DNA of 64,000 bases from an uncultured Lachnospiraceae bacterium. GTDB lineage: Bacteria > Bacillota > Clostridia > Lachnospirales > Lachnospiraceae. Position numbers and translations under genes: made by a program. The notes under the pieces were generated by a model that saw nothing but the letters and a program-made list of their open reading frames with translations, was not told where the DNA came from and searched no databases. Each line of letters starts with the position of its first letter. Positions within the stretch are counted from its first letter, which is position 1. Below, piece after piece: positions 25,627 to 35,119 of this stretch. The DNA is taken from contig CANQMR010000009.1 in NCBI GenBank assembly GCA_947625015.1, positions 34,102 through 98,101 on the forward strand, read 5' to 3'.

Positions 25627-28228
25627 CTGCATTAACCTCCCTTTTTTGTTCTGTATTTCCCTCAGTAACTCTTTTCCGGCGTTCTAATGTGCAGAACCCC
25701 CAGAATAATAATATTCCCAATAAAGTGGCTGCGGCGCCCGCTAAAAGCCCCGGGCACCGATATACCAGTTTTATGGTATAATCTCCCTTTTCCAATCTAA
25801 CGCCTAAAAAACCTCGCAATATTCTAAGGCTTTCCGCCTTCTTTCCATTGACATACACCGTCCACCCCTCGTCATAGGGAATGGAGGTCATCAAAACGCC
25901 GGCCTTCTGCGGGGAAACGGTTCCCTCAATTCTCGTATCGCTGTAATCCGTAAGCTCCATGCCCTGGCTGGACAATACCTGGTAAAAACTTAAAAACTGT
26001 TCCCTTTCAAATTCCATCGGATAGCAGTAAAGGGTACCGCTCAAATCCTCTCCGTCATTTAAGATAAACTGGATATCCACAAGCTGCCCCGCCTTTACCT
26101 GCCCCACATGGAATATCTGACCCTGATAGCGGTCAAAGGCGACTTCATTGCCGTCAATCAATAAGGCAATCTTATGCACATTGCTTCCCCGGCAGTTCAT
26201 ATATAAATCCATGTCATGCGGCACCGTATACACCATATCGGCCCGCGCGCTGTCGTTAGCGTTGCTGTACTCGGCATTATTGGCGTCCTTAAGCGCCACA
26301 TTCACATTCGTGCCATAGGCGTTTACCTGCAACGGCTCCGAAATGCTGGAAAACACCGGTTCAATCCCGCTTAAGGCCCCGCACAACTCATTCTGTACCG
26401 TAAAGGGGCCGTTATCCCCGGTATCAAAAGTCAATATATCTTCATTCACCATATACCCCAAAGGCAGGACGTACGGGTTCTTATATACGGAAATGTGCTC
26501 CTCGTCCGCAAAATGATCCATATCCACATTGACGAAATCCCCGTCCCTGGTATAGACAAACTTCACGCCAAACAGCGCATTGGTCACCGGCGTCGCCCCA
26601 TAGTAAAGATATTCGTTGGCCCCGGTATAAAATCCTAAATCCGCCATAATATCCACTAACTCACCCCGGACGGTAGAGCCGAAAATCCCCACGCTTTTCA
26701 TATTATACCAGGTAGCTTCATCCACAAACAAGGGCTCTAATATATCGGACCGGTAAAAGGTCTCGGCGCCTTCCTCCACCCGTTCCTTTAACGATAGCAG
26801 AGTATCCGTATCCCCGTAATAATATTCCGGCTCCGAAGTACCTACCTGCTGAAAGGCAAAGAGGCCGTTGGCCGCCATCTCAAACAGGGAAACCATGGTA
26901 AGCAGCGCCATAAAGAAGGGCCGTTTCCGCGGCAGTTCCATATGCAGAATAAACAGAACAAGGTATACGGTCAAAAGGCAGCCGGTTACCAGATACACCT
27001 TGCCGTCATAGGTAACCTCTGCATGGTAATAACAGTAAACCACAAACCACATACTGACGATATAGGCTAAGACCAGCATGGGCAGCCGTATCTGCCGCCG
27101 CTTCAAATACGCCTCATAGGCCATAATAATCAACAAAAAGATATATAAAAAGGCAAACCGGTTGGGAATACCATACTGGTTATGAAAGCCATGCCAGATA
27201 TAGTTGAGCATCTGATTATTAAAACTAATCACAAACAGCACCAGTAACAGGCTGTATTTTATCTTTTTCCCCAGAGAAATATCCCGGATAAAAAAGAACA
27301 TCATCGCCAGCATTATGGTAAAAATCCCGCAATACAGGTTGGTTCCCCCATCCCCTACCTGATTGGTCATCACCTCGGAACAGAGCAGGTGGGAACGCAG
27401 GGTGTCCGCAAAGGAGCCGTAAAACTCCCACTCCGGCAGATCAAATTCCGCTGAGGCCGTAGTCATGATTCCCTTATAAGCCGGGAGCAGCACGACCGCA
27501 CCCATAGCCGCGGCAATCAGGGAGGAGACCGCAAACCGCAGACCTTTACAGAAAAAATCTTTTATGCCCCGAAAAGAAAAAGTTAAAAACCACAGCGCCA
27601 AAAACAGGCAAATCATAAAGCTGATATAATAGTTACAAATAAAACTATATAATAACGCCAGAATATACATCCGGCTGTCCTTTTTGGCAAACATCTTCTC
27701 CATTCCCAGAATAATTATGGGAAAAATGAAAATGCAGTCCAGCCACATCAGGTTCCAGTAATATCCCACCACATAACTGCTGAATGCGTAGAACAGGGAA
27801 AATACGATTATCCCCGGATTCTTTACCGGCTTTTTCCCTGCATGCATCAAAAAATAAGCAAAACAAAGCGCCGCAAGAATTATCTTAATCGTAATAATCA
27901 CATTAAGCGCCATGGGCAGATGGGATTTGGCGCACAGCATAACCAACAGATTCAGCGGACTGGACAGATAGTAAGACCAAAGGGATAAAAAGTTATTGCC
28001 CAGACCCACATCAAAGGTGTATTGCACGCTTTCTAAACCCTTGAGCTTTTCCTGATACTCGGAAAAAAAAGGAAGATACTGGTGGACTCCGTCCACCACG
28101 ACAAGGCATTTATCCCCGAAAGGGCCTACCTCCCCAATGCACCATGCTCCAAGCATCATCAGCACCGCAATGAAAAACGTAGCGGTATATACATATTTAT
28201 CCTTTAGAAATTCTGTCAATCGGTTCAT
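25613..28228 (-). CDS. YfhO family membrane protein
   Basis: The 871-residue protein has about a dozen membrane helices in its first 480 residues and a large outside C-terminal domain followed by a last helix (LAGAAATLLGILLFWGFC). GDKCLVVVDGVHQYLPFF and VQYTFDVGLGNNFLSLWSYYLSSPLN are YfhO hallmarks. The family is related to GT-C glycosyltransferases and modifies cell-surface polymers such as lipoteichoic acid. The ribosome binding site is weak. Confidence 0.92.
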   Translation of the reverse strand: MNRLTEFLKDKYVYTATFFIAVLMMLGAWCIGEVGPFGDKCLVVVDGVHQYLPFFSEYQEKLKGLESVQYTFDVGLGNNFLSLWSYYLSSPLNLLVMLCAKSHLPMALNVIITIKIILAALCFAYFLMHAGKKPVKNPGIIVFSLFYAFSSYVVGYYWNLMWLDCIFIFPIIILGMEKMFAKKDSRMYILALLYSFICNYYISFMICLFLALWFLTFSFRGIKDFFCKGLRFAVSSLIAAAMGAVVLLPAYKGIMTTASAEFDLPEWEFYGSFADTLRSHLLCSEVMTNQVGDGGTNLYCGIFTIMLAMMFFFIRDISLGKKIKYSLLLVLFVISFNNQMLNYIWHGFHNQYGIPNRFAFLYIFLLIIMAYEAYLKRRQIRLPMLVLAYIVSMWFVVYCYYHAEVTYDGKVYLVTGCLLTVYLVLFILHMELPRKRPFFMALLTMVSLFEMAANGLFAFQQVGTSEPEYYYGDTDTLLSLKERVEEGAETFYRSDILEPLFVDEATWYNMKSVGIFGSTVRGELVDIMADLGFYTGANEYLYYGATPVTNALFGVKFVYTRDGDFVNVDMDHFADEEHISVYKNPYVLPLGYMVNEDILTFDTGDNGPFTVQNELCGALSGIEPVFSSISEPLQVNAYGTNVNVALKDANNAEYSNANDSARADMVYTVPHDMDLYMNCRGSNVHKIALLIDGNEVAFDRYQGQIFHVGQVKAGQLVDIQFILNDGEDLSGTLYCYPMEFEREQFLSFYQVLSSQGMELTDYSDTRIEGTVSPQKAGVLMTSIPYDEGWTVYVNGKKAESLRILRGFLGVRLEKGDYTIKLVYRCPGLLAGAAATLLGILLFWGFCTLERRKRVTEGNTEQKREVNADEEK

Positions 28229-28284
28229 GTTATCTGTATCTTCATCTACTTCCGCAAATATTTTCCTATATATATCTGACAGGA

Positions 28285-29073
28285 TTAAGCCTCTGCGGCT
28301 TCCCTCATCATGGAAACAACCCTGTCATATTCCAGCGTGCCGCCGAATAAATCCAGAGCGCTGCCAATCGTCACATTTACCCGCCCTTTTCCCAGACGGC
28401 GGATTATCTCAATGTCCTCATAGGCGCCTACCCCTCCGGCGTAGGTAACGGGAATACTGCCATATTCCCCTAACATACTGACTAACTCCTGTTCCACGCC
28501 CTCCGCTTGGCCTTCCACGTCTACCGCATGGATTAAAAATTCATCTGCATATTCCTGCAACCGCTCAAGAGTGGCCGGCGACACTTCTTCCCTTGTAAAC
28601 CGTTGCCAGCGGTCTGTCACAATATAATATCTGCCGTCACGCTTGCGGCAGCTTAAATCCAAAACCAAATGCTCCCGCCCTACGGCTTTTACCAAAGCCC
28701 GAAGCCGGTCATAGTCTACTATGCCGTCCCGGAACACATAGGAGGTGACAATCACATGGCTGGCCCCCATGTCCAGAAACCGGCCCGCATTCTCCGGGGT
28801 AATCCCGCCCCCAAGCTGCAACCCGCCCGGATATTCACTAAGGGCTTTCTCTGCCTGTCTGACGTCCGCGTCATAATAGGGCGTTCCTGCCTTATTCAAC
28901 AAAATGATATGTCCGCCCGAAAGACCTGCCTTTTTATATAATCCGGCAAAAAATGATGCATCCTGCCGGGCCACATAATTCTCTTTGGCCTGATTGCCGG
29001 CGTCTGATAAGGTGCCGCCCACAATCTGTTTGACTTTCCCGTTATGTATATCAATGCAAGGTCTGAACTGCAT
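28285..29073 (-). CDS. hisA: HisA, eukaryote-type
   Basis: This isomerase converts ProFAR to PRFAR in histidine synthesis. The 262-residue protein begins FRPCIDIHNGKVKQIVGGTL, as in fungal and plant HIS6 enzymes rather than the shorter bacterial HisA. It has LQLGGGITPENA and VTYAGGVGAYEDI phosphate loops. The catalytic Asp is in CIDIH, with a second Asp in HAVDVEG. No other his gene is close. The start follows CAGGAG. Confidence 0.9.
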   Translation of the reverse strand: MQFRPCIDIHNGKVKQIVGGTLSDAGNQAKENYVARQDASFFAGLYKKAGLSGGHIILLNKAGTPYYDADVRQAEKALSEYPGGLQLGGGITPENAGRFLDMGASHVIVTSYVFRDGIVDYDRLRALVKAVGREHLVLDLSCRKRDGRYYIVTDRWQRFTREEVSPATLERLQEYADEFLIHAVDVEGQAEGVEQELVSMLGEYGSIPVTYAGGVGAYEDIEIIRRLGKGRVNVTIGSALDLFGGTLEYDRVVSMMREAAEA

Positions 29074-29161
29074 GGCATATGCTCCTGATGATTTCCTAAA
29101 TGTATAACCAGCTTTATAGTATCACATTTCCTGCATAAATACAACAAAAATGCACACCTGT

Positions 29162-29293
29162 CTACTTTTTGGGCTGGTCCTTGTTTAGTTCCTTTTTCAC
29201 AGCAGTAATCCCCTTTTCAAACTGGGCAAACGCCGGATATTGACGTCTTACTGCGTATAGTTTTCCTGACAGCACAGAATTCATCTTTTTCAT
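29162..29293 (-). CDS. Possible 43-residue basic protein
   Basis: From ATG 29293 the frame reads a basic peptide (NSVLSGKLYAVRRQYPAFAQFEKGITAVKKEL). A weak AGGATGG precedes it. The frame continues upstream into trmB, where it is a shadow. I do not recognise it; it may be noise. Confidence 0.25.
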   Translation of the reverse strand: MKKMNSVLSGKLYAVRRQYPAFAQFEKGITAVKKELNKDQPKK

Positions 29294-29348
29294 AAACAGG
29301 CCATCCTGAATTTCTTGGTATATTCTATGCAGCGGGAAACATATTATT

Positions 29349-29993
29349 TCATGATTCCTGTGCGATTTCCATACGGCATATGGCATTGCCCTTTTCCACA
29401 AACCGCTGCTCATATTCGGTCATCACATTGTCTTTTACAAACGCCGAATGATGCAGGTCAAAAGTATGGTTCAAAAGCTTCCAGCCCGGCGCCGCCTCTG
29501 CCTCCTCCAAAGAAAAATCAAAAAGCTCCCGGTTATCGGTCTTAAATATGATATGTCCTTCCCTTTTTAAAATCTTCGCATAACGCGCTAAAAACTGCCG
29601 GGAGGTAAGCCGCCGCTTGGCGTGGCGGTCTTTCGGCCAGGGGTCTGAAAAATTCAGATAAATCCGGGACACCTCCTCTTTGCCGAAAACCTCCGCAATA
29701 TGCTCCGCCTCCATACGGATAAACAAGACATTGGGAAGCTCCGCCTCCTCCTGTTTTTCAATCGCGCGAATCAGCACAGAGGAATATTTCTCAATTCCCA
29801 CATAGTTCACCTCCGGGTGGGCAGCCGCCAATGTCATCAGGAACTGCCCCTTACCCATGCCGACCTCAATGTGTATCGGATTGTCATTTCCAAAAAGGGA
29901 ATGCCATTTCCCCTGATATTCCGTCTCATTTTTTATCGTAAAGGGGCTCTCCGCAATCACATCCCGGGAGCCCGGTACATTTCTAAGCCGCAT
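29349..29993 (-). CDS. trmB: tRNA (guanine-N7)-methyltransferase TrmB
   Basis: The 214-residue protein has the SAM site IHIEVGMGKGQFL and VGIEKYSSVLIRA, then YLNFSDPWPKDRHAKRRLT, the TrmB signature. It methylates G46 of tRNA. The start follows AAGGAT. Confidence 0.97.
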   Translation of the reverse strand: MRLRNVPGSRDVIAESPFTIKNETEYQGKWHSLFGNDNPIHIEVGMGKGQFLMTLAAAHPEVNYVGIEKYSSVLIRAIEKQEEAELPNVLFIRMEAEHIAEVFGKEEVSRIYLNFSDPWPKDRHAKRRLTSRQFLARYAKILKREGHIIFKTDNRELFDFSLEEAEAAPGWKLLNHTFDLHHSAFVKDNVMTEYEQRFVEKGNAICRMEIAQES

Positions 29994-30040
29994 AATTTAT
30001 CCTTCCTTTAACTGTCGTCAATCCCGCTTTCTTCTTATTT

Positions 30041-30072
30041 AAAAAGCAGACAGAGAACTCCATCTGCTTTTC
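30041..30072 (-). terminator. Terminator of the zinc-ribbon gene
   Basis: AAAAAGCAGA and TCTGCTTTTT make a stem with a 12-nt loop, readable on both strands. It lies between the zinc-ribbon gene and trmB. Confidence 0.75.
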
Positions 30073-30084
30073 CCTCGCTGCCGG

Positions 30085-30552
30085 TTATTTCTTTTTCCGC
30101 CGCTTTAGGTTCTCTAAGGAATGCATCTTGCCTGCATCCTTTGACTGGGGCAGAGTCTTTGGCTGCTGTCCCATATTCTCATAATAAGCGCCCTTAATCT
30201 CTCCTGCAAGCTGCTTGGTACAGTCTGCGCAATATCTTCCAAACCGCAGGGCGCACCCGCACCGTTCACATTTGATGTATATCTTGCTTCCCTCCGGAAT
30301 CTCCAATCTCCCGTCCCGTAAAAATACATTGATTACATTAATGGAAATCCCTGTGTCCTCCGCAATCTGCACCGCCGGCGTCACGCCGTTCTTTTCAAGG
30401 TACTGCTTAATCTTTCCAAAATCGTCCATTTCCGTTTCGCCGCAGTCATGGCATTTGTATGTCCCGTTGCCCTCATAGAAGAGCTTCCCTCCGCATTTTC
30501 TACAGATTACCGGAACGCTCTCCAGAAAAAATTTTTGAAATTCGTTATCCAT
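30085..30552 (-). CDS. Zinc-ribbon DNA-binding-like protein
   Basis: The 155-residue protein from ATG 30552 (after GGGGGAAAG) has two zinc ribbons: CRKCGG...CHDCGE and CERCGC...CADC. Between them is a helix-turn-helix-like segment (TPAVQIAEDTGISINVINVFLRDGRLE). The layout recalls flagellar-type YvyF and MerR-like regulators. The C-terminus is basic. Function is not known. Confidence 0.75.
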   Translation of the reverse strand: MDNEFQKFFLESVPVICRKCGGKLFYEGNGTYKCHDCGETEMDDFGKIKQYLEKNGVTPAVQIAEDTGISINVINVFLRDGRLEIPEGSKIYIKCERCGCALRFGRYCADCTKQLAGEIKGAYYENMGQQPKTLPQSKDAGKMHSLENLKRRKKK

Positions 30553-30667
30553 ACTCTTTCCCCCGCTCATCAATATCTCTCATTTTTATGTCGCTTTATC
30601 CATTGTAACACAGAAAATGATTTTTTGAAATGCCCTTTTTCTTTTGATTTTTCGGTTGTTTGACTAG

Positions 30668-30696
30668 TTGACACGTTTCTTCAGATATAATAAAAT
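30668..30696 (+). promoter_or_regulatory. Promoter of the D,D-carboxypeptidase gene
   Basis: TTGACA (30668-30673), 17-bp spacer and TAAAAT (30691-30696), 41 bp before the start codon. Confidence 0.6.
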
Positions 30697-30736
30697 AATG
30701 ATAATTATGTTTTTTGTTATAAGGAGCCTTAATTTC

Positions 30737-32146
30737 ATGAAGAAGATAGCCGCCGTTTTGCTGGCATTGATAATCAGCTTTACGCTTTCTGTCCCCGTCC
30801 GGGCAACAGAAACCAGTGAAGCGACAACTGAACATCCGGAAACTACGGAATACCCGGAAGATCCGTCCAGAGAGCCGGATTTGGTTTCCAACGCCGCTAT
30901 TGTGATGGAGGCTTCTACCGGACAGGTACTCTATGAAAAAAATGCCCATGACAAAAAATATCCCGCCAGTATCACCAAGATTTTAACTGTCGCTCTTGCA
31001 TTAGAGCACAATGTAGACTATAACGAAATGATTACCATGTCCGAAAACGCTATCTGGGATGTGGATTTGGACAGCACACGAATCGGCCTGGATGTAGGAG
31101 AACAGGTTACCATCGGGGATTTGCTGAACGCCACCATGATACAGTCGGATAACAACTGCGCCTATGCACTGGCGGAGTATGTGTCCGGAGACATTGTATC
31201 CTTTGCCAAACTGATGAATGACAAGGTGGCGGAGATTGGCTGCGAAAATACCCATTTTGTAACGCCCAACGGCCTGCATGATGATAACCACTACACCACC
31301 GCCTATGACATGGCGCTGATTACCCGGTATGCCCTGCAAAATGAACAGTTCCGCGAGTTGGCAGGCACCCTGTCCTATACGGTTCCCGCCACCAATTTAA
31401 CGGACGAGACCAGAGTGCTCTGGAACGGCAATAAAATGATTAATCCGGCGTCGGCGCATTATTACGAATACTGCGAGGGCGGCAAGACCGGTTACACTAT
31501 GACGGCCAACAATACCTTAGTTACCTTCTGCAAAAAAGATAATCTGGAATTAATCTGCGTTATCCTTGACTGCGACGGTTCCCAGTATGCTTATACGGAC
31601 TCCAAAGCGCTTTATAATTACTGTTATAATAATTATTCGTATTTTTATCCCCTGTCGGACTTTTCTTTTTCCACAGAGGAGGAAATGCCGGAAGATGCCA
31701 ATGTCATATTGAACAATTACTATTCTAACTTAAACCATGAAATGTTTGATTTAGAGGTGGATACAAATTATTCCCTGCTAATCAATAAATCTGTGGATAC
31801 GACTAAAATTGAACGCAATATCACATTTTATGACCAGGCGAAGGACAATACGCTTGGAGAAATCATTTTCTCCTATGACGGAGAGCAAATTGGCTCCACG
31901 CCGATTACCAGCTCAACGCCTTCCCTTTCCACCGCTTTGACAAAGGAAAAGACGGAGGAAAAACCCTCCCTGTGGCCAAGGGTCAAAAAGGTACTCTTTA
32001 CCCTTCTCATTGTAGTCGCGGCGCTCATTGCCGTACTGGCCGCCTATCTTTTTATTGCCGCCATTATCCGCAATGTAAGAAGGCGAAGACGCAGCCGCTA
32101 CAGACGAAGACGGCGGCGCAGAAGAGACGACGATTATTACTTTTGA
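30737..32146 (+). CDS. D-alanyl-D-alanine carboxypeptidase (PBP5/DacA-like)
   Basis: The start follows AAGGAG. A signal peptide is followed by an acidic Thr/Glu-rich linker. The serine active site is Ser78-I-T-Lys81, SDN is at 137-139 and KTG at 250-252. These are the three penicillin-binding motifs, so the enzyme trims peptidoglycan stem peptides. Unlike PBP5, which ends in an amphipathic helix, it has a full membrane helix near the end (VKKVLFTLLIVVAALIAVLAAYLF) and a tail of about 18 Arg-rich residues ending in DDDYYF. Confidence 0.93.
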   Translation: MKKIAAVLLALIISFTLSVPVRATETSEATTEHPETTEYPEDPSREPDLVSNAAIVMEASTGQVLYEKNAHDKKYPASITKILTVALALEHNVDYNEMITMSENAIWDVDLDSTRIGLDVGEQVTIGDLLNATMIQSDNNCAYALAEYVSGDIVSFAKLMNDKVAEIGCENTHFVTPNGLHDDNHYTTAYDMALITRYALQNEQFRELAGTLSYTVPATNLTDETRVLWNGNKMINPASAHYYEYCEGGKTGYTMTANNTLVTFCKKDNLELICVILDCDGSQYAYTDSKALYNYCYNNYSYFYPLSDFSFSTEEEMPEDANVILNNYYSNLNHEMFDLEVDTNYSLLINKSVDTTKIERNITFYDQAKDNTLGEIIFSYDGEQIGSTPITSSTPSLSTALTKEKTEEKPSLWPRVKKVLFTLLIVVAALIAVLAAYLFIAAIIRNVRRRRRSRYRRRRRRRRDDDYYF

Positions 32147-32161
32147 TAAAGAAGGAATACT

Positions 32162-33298
32162 ATGCCAAAGGATGAAACCAACCCATTAAACATCATAGAG
32201 GAAGCCAACGCCAGGACTTTAGATTACTTTAACAAAACCTACGTCGATAATTTAGAGCTGGTGCAAAGTTTAAAGACGGAGCTGTTTGAATTGGAAGTAC
32301 AAATTGAAACGCTGGAAAAGACCAGAGAGCTTTACTCCTATCCCAGCGAGAACCGCCGCAATGTGTTTTCCCCCTTTGCCGGAGAAAATGACCGCAGCAG
32401 CACCAGAGGGCAGCAGTTGGAATTACAGATTAAGGATTTGACGGACGCCAGGCAAAGTCTGGAAAACCGGATTGCCTCCCTGGAGGAAGATGTGGCATTT
32501 TTTAAGGAACAGGTAGCCATGCTCTCTAAGGCCGGCAAATGTATCCACACCGTTTTGGTGGGCAGCCGGGACGGAGATTCTGATTTGTCCTTAGAGGGAG
32601 ATGACGGCATTGAGTTCATCAACACCGAAGGGGAGACGGATTCTGCCAACCATCCGTACGCCATGTTTATGTTAGAGGATTACGAGCATTACCTGTACGC
32701 CTCTGCTTTAGACCAGAATATTAAGCAGGAATTGATTTCCAGCCTCAATAAATTAGATGTGTTAAAATGGCTTCTGCACTCGGATATCGGGCGGGCAAAG
32801 GTGACGCTCGATGAAGTTCACACCTCCCAGCAGTCCGTTTTAGAGGCTTTGGACAAGGTGTTAGAACAGCTAAATTACAACATTGACACCAAGCAGCCCA
32901 TATGGGACCAGATTAATAAGCTGATTTCCGGCTACCAGCAGCAGCATCCGGAATGTGTCATTGACTATTCCTGTGATTGTACGGAACACGATTTAAACCT
33001 TCCGTCCGTCATTACGATCCGGCTTATTAAAATGCTGACAGAAATATTTGATAATATATTTAAACACTCCAATGCCAATAAGATTACTGCCAAAATCTTT
33101 ATCAGCAGCCGCCTTATTGACGTCTATGTCAATGACAACGGCGTCGGCATTCCGGAGGATTACCTTGACCGCTCTGACTTTAGCTCCGGTCTTCACAGGC
33201 TCCACGAGTTAATCTACCGGTTAGACGGCAAACTACAGATTCAGGGGGATTTGATTTCCGGCACCAATGTACGGTTTTCCTTCCCGATAAAGCGGTAA
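32162..33298 (+). CDS. DegS-like histidine kinase-type ATPase (orphan)
   Basis: The 378-residue soluble protein has a long N-terminal coiled coil (residues 25-120) and a C-terminal HATPase domain with an N box (TEIFDNIFKHSNANK) and DNGVGIPED. The middle is helical. A clear phospho-accepting His motif is not visible. DegS-type kinases share this shape, but no response regulator is near. It is 15 nt after the carboxypeptidase and may be co-transcribed. Confidence 0.75.
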   Translation: MPKDETNPLNIIEEANARTLDYFNKTYVDNLELVQSLKTELFELEVQIETLEKTRELYSYPSENRRNVFSPFAGENDRSSTRGQQLELQIKDLTDARQSLENRIASLEEDVAFFKEQVAMLSKAGKCIHTVLVGSRDGDSDLSLEGDDGIEFINTEGETDSANHPYAMFMLEDYEHYLYASALDQNIKQELISSLNKLDVLKWLLHSDIGRAKVTLDEVHTSQQSVLEALDKVLEQLNYNIDTKQPIWDQINKLISGYQQQHPECVIDYSCDCTEHDLNLPSVITIRLIKMLTEIFDNIFKHSNANKITAKIFISSRLIDVYVNDNGVGIPEDYLDRSDFSSGLHRLHELIYRLDGKLQIQGDLISGTNVRFSFPIKR

Positions 33299-33372
33299 AT
33301 ACCGGAGAAATATTTTGCAAAACCCGTTTGCGCCATAATCAAGAGAGAGAATAAAGGAGGATTATTTGCTTT

Positions 33373-35058
33373 ATGAAAGAACAGATTATACAGCTTATCG
33401 TCAACGCTTCCGATTTAGATACAGAACTGGTGAGAGGAATTTTGGAAATTCCACCGAAGGCGGATATGGGAGATTTTGCCTTTCCCTGTTTCCAGCTGGC
33501 AAAGACCATGCGCAAGGCGCCACAGATGATCGCGGCAGAGCTTTCCAGCAAAATTGAAAAACCCGATATGATTGACCGGATTGAGGTGCAGGGCGCCTAC
33601 ATCAATTTCTTTTTAAAGAAGGAATTGTATGTGAAGTCCATGTTAGATGCGATCGATGTGGAGAATTTTGGTTCCTCCTCCGTTGGAAACGGGAAGACCA
33701 TCTGTATCGACTATTCTTCTCCCAATGTGGCAAAGAATTTTCATGTGGGACATCTGCGGACGACCATTATCGGCAATTCCCTATATAAAATCTATGAAAA
33801 GCTGGGGTATCAGGTAGAGCGGATTAACCACTTAGGCGACTGGGGCACCCAGTTCGGCAAATTAATCGTCGCCTACAAAGCCTGGGGCAGCAAGGAGGCT
33901 GTGGAAAAAGACGGCGTGGCAGAGCTGATGCGCCTTTATGTGGAATTTCACAAAGCCGCAGAACAGGACGACTCCTTAAACGACCAGGCAAGGGAATGGT
34001 TTCACCAGATGGAAAATGGCAACGAGGAAGCGCTGTCCATCTGGCAGTGGTTTGTGGATATCAGCCTTAAGGAATATAAAGGCACCTATGCATTACTTGG
34101 CATGGATTTTGACCACTATTTAGGGGAAAGCTTTTACCGGGATAAGACGGCGGAGGTGGTAAACCAGCTTGCCGACGCTGGACTGCTGCAGGAAAGCCAG
34201 GGCGCGCAGATTGTGGATTTGGAAGCCTACGATATGCCTCCCTGCCTGATTACCAAAAAGGACGGCAGTTCTATATATGCCACCAGGGATTTAGCCGCTA
34301 TTTTCTACCGCAAAAAAACATGGAACTTTGACAAATGCCTGTATGTTACCGGACAGGAACAGAAGCTGCACTTTGCGCAGGTATTTAAAGTGGTGGAGCT
34401 TTTGGGAAACGACTGGGCTAAAGACTCTCTGGTGCATATTCCGTATGGACTGGTAAGCTTAGAAGGGGAGAAGCTGTCTACCCGAAGCGGCAATATCATC
34501 TATGCCGAAGATATTCTGTTAGAAGCTATCGATAAAGTAAAACAGATTATTGCCGAAAAGAATCCCCAGCTAGAAGATAAGGAGCAGGTCGCTAAGACGG
34601 TAGGTGTCGGCGCCATTATCTTCCATGACCTATATAACCAGAGAATTAAAGATGTTTCCTTTAAATGGGAAAAGGTATTAAACTTTGACGGAGAGACCGG
34701 CCCCTATGTACAGTATACCTACTGCCGCTGCGCCAGTATTCTCCGCACCGTATCCTATGACAGTAAAGCCCCCATTGATTACAGCCTGCTGTTAGACGAG
34801 GAGGCCGTTGCGCTGATTAAGGAAATCAACCGCTTTCCCCAGGTGGTTCTGGATGCGGCAGACCGTTATGAACCTTCTGTTATCGCCCGTTTTGCCATGG
34901 ATGTGGCTCAGGCTTTCTCCCGGTTCTACAATGCCTGCCGGGTAAATGTGGAGGAGGACGCTCTGCGCAACGCAAGAGTGAAGCTCGTTTCCCTGACCAA
35001 AACCACTTTAAAGGACGCTTTGGCGCTACTGGGAATTGACTGTCCGGAGCAGATGTAA
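33373..35058 (+). CDS. argS: Arginyl-tRNA synthetase
   Basis: The 561-residue class I synthetase has FHVGHLRTT (HIGH) and KLSTRSGN (KMSKS) motifs and the C-terminal anticodon-binding helix domain ending with KDALALLGIDCPEQM. AAGGAGG lies 11 nt before the ATG. Confidence 0.97.
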   Translation: MKEQIIQLIVNASDLDTELVRGILEIPPKADMGDFAFPCFQLAKTMRKAPQMIAAELSSKIEKPDMIDRIEVQGAYINFFLKKELYVKSMLDAIDVENFGSSSVGNGKTICIDYSSPNVAKNFHVGHLRTTIIGNSLYKIYEKLGYQVERINHLGDWGTQFGKLIVAYKAWGSKEAVEKDGVAELMRLYVEFHKAAEQDDSLNDQAREWFHQMENGNEEALSIWQWFVDISLKEYKGTYALLGMDFDHYLGESFYRDKTAEVVNQLADAGLLQESQGAQIVDLEAYDMPPCLITKKDGSSIYATRDLAAIFYRKKTWNFDKCLYVTGQEQKLHFAQVFKVVELLGNDWAKDSLVHIPYGLVSLEGEKLSTRSGNIIYAEDILLEAIDKVKQIIAEKNPQLEDKEQVAKTVGVGAIIFHDLYNQRIKDVSFKWEKVLNFDGETGPYVQYTYCRCASILRTVSYDSKAPIDYSLLLDEEAVALIKEINRFPQVVLDAADRYEPSVIARFAMDVAQAFSRFYNACRVNVEEDALRNARVKLVSLTKTTLKDALALLGIDCPEQM

Positions 35059-35119
35059 TATTAACTGCGGTTAAATTTTATTTGTTGTCAAAATGATAGA
35101 TTGCTTTTAGGAGGTTCTT

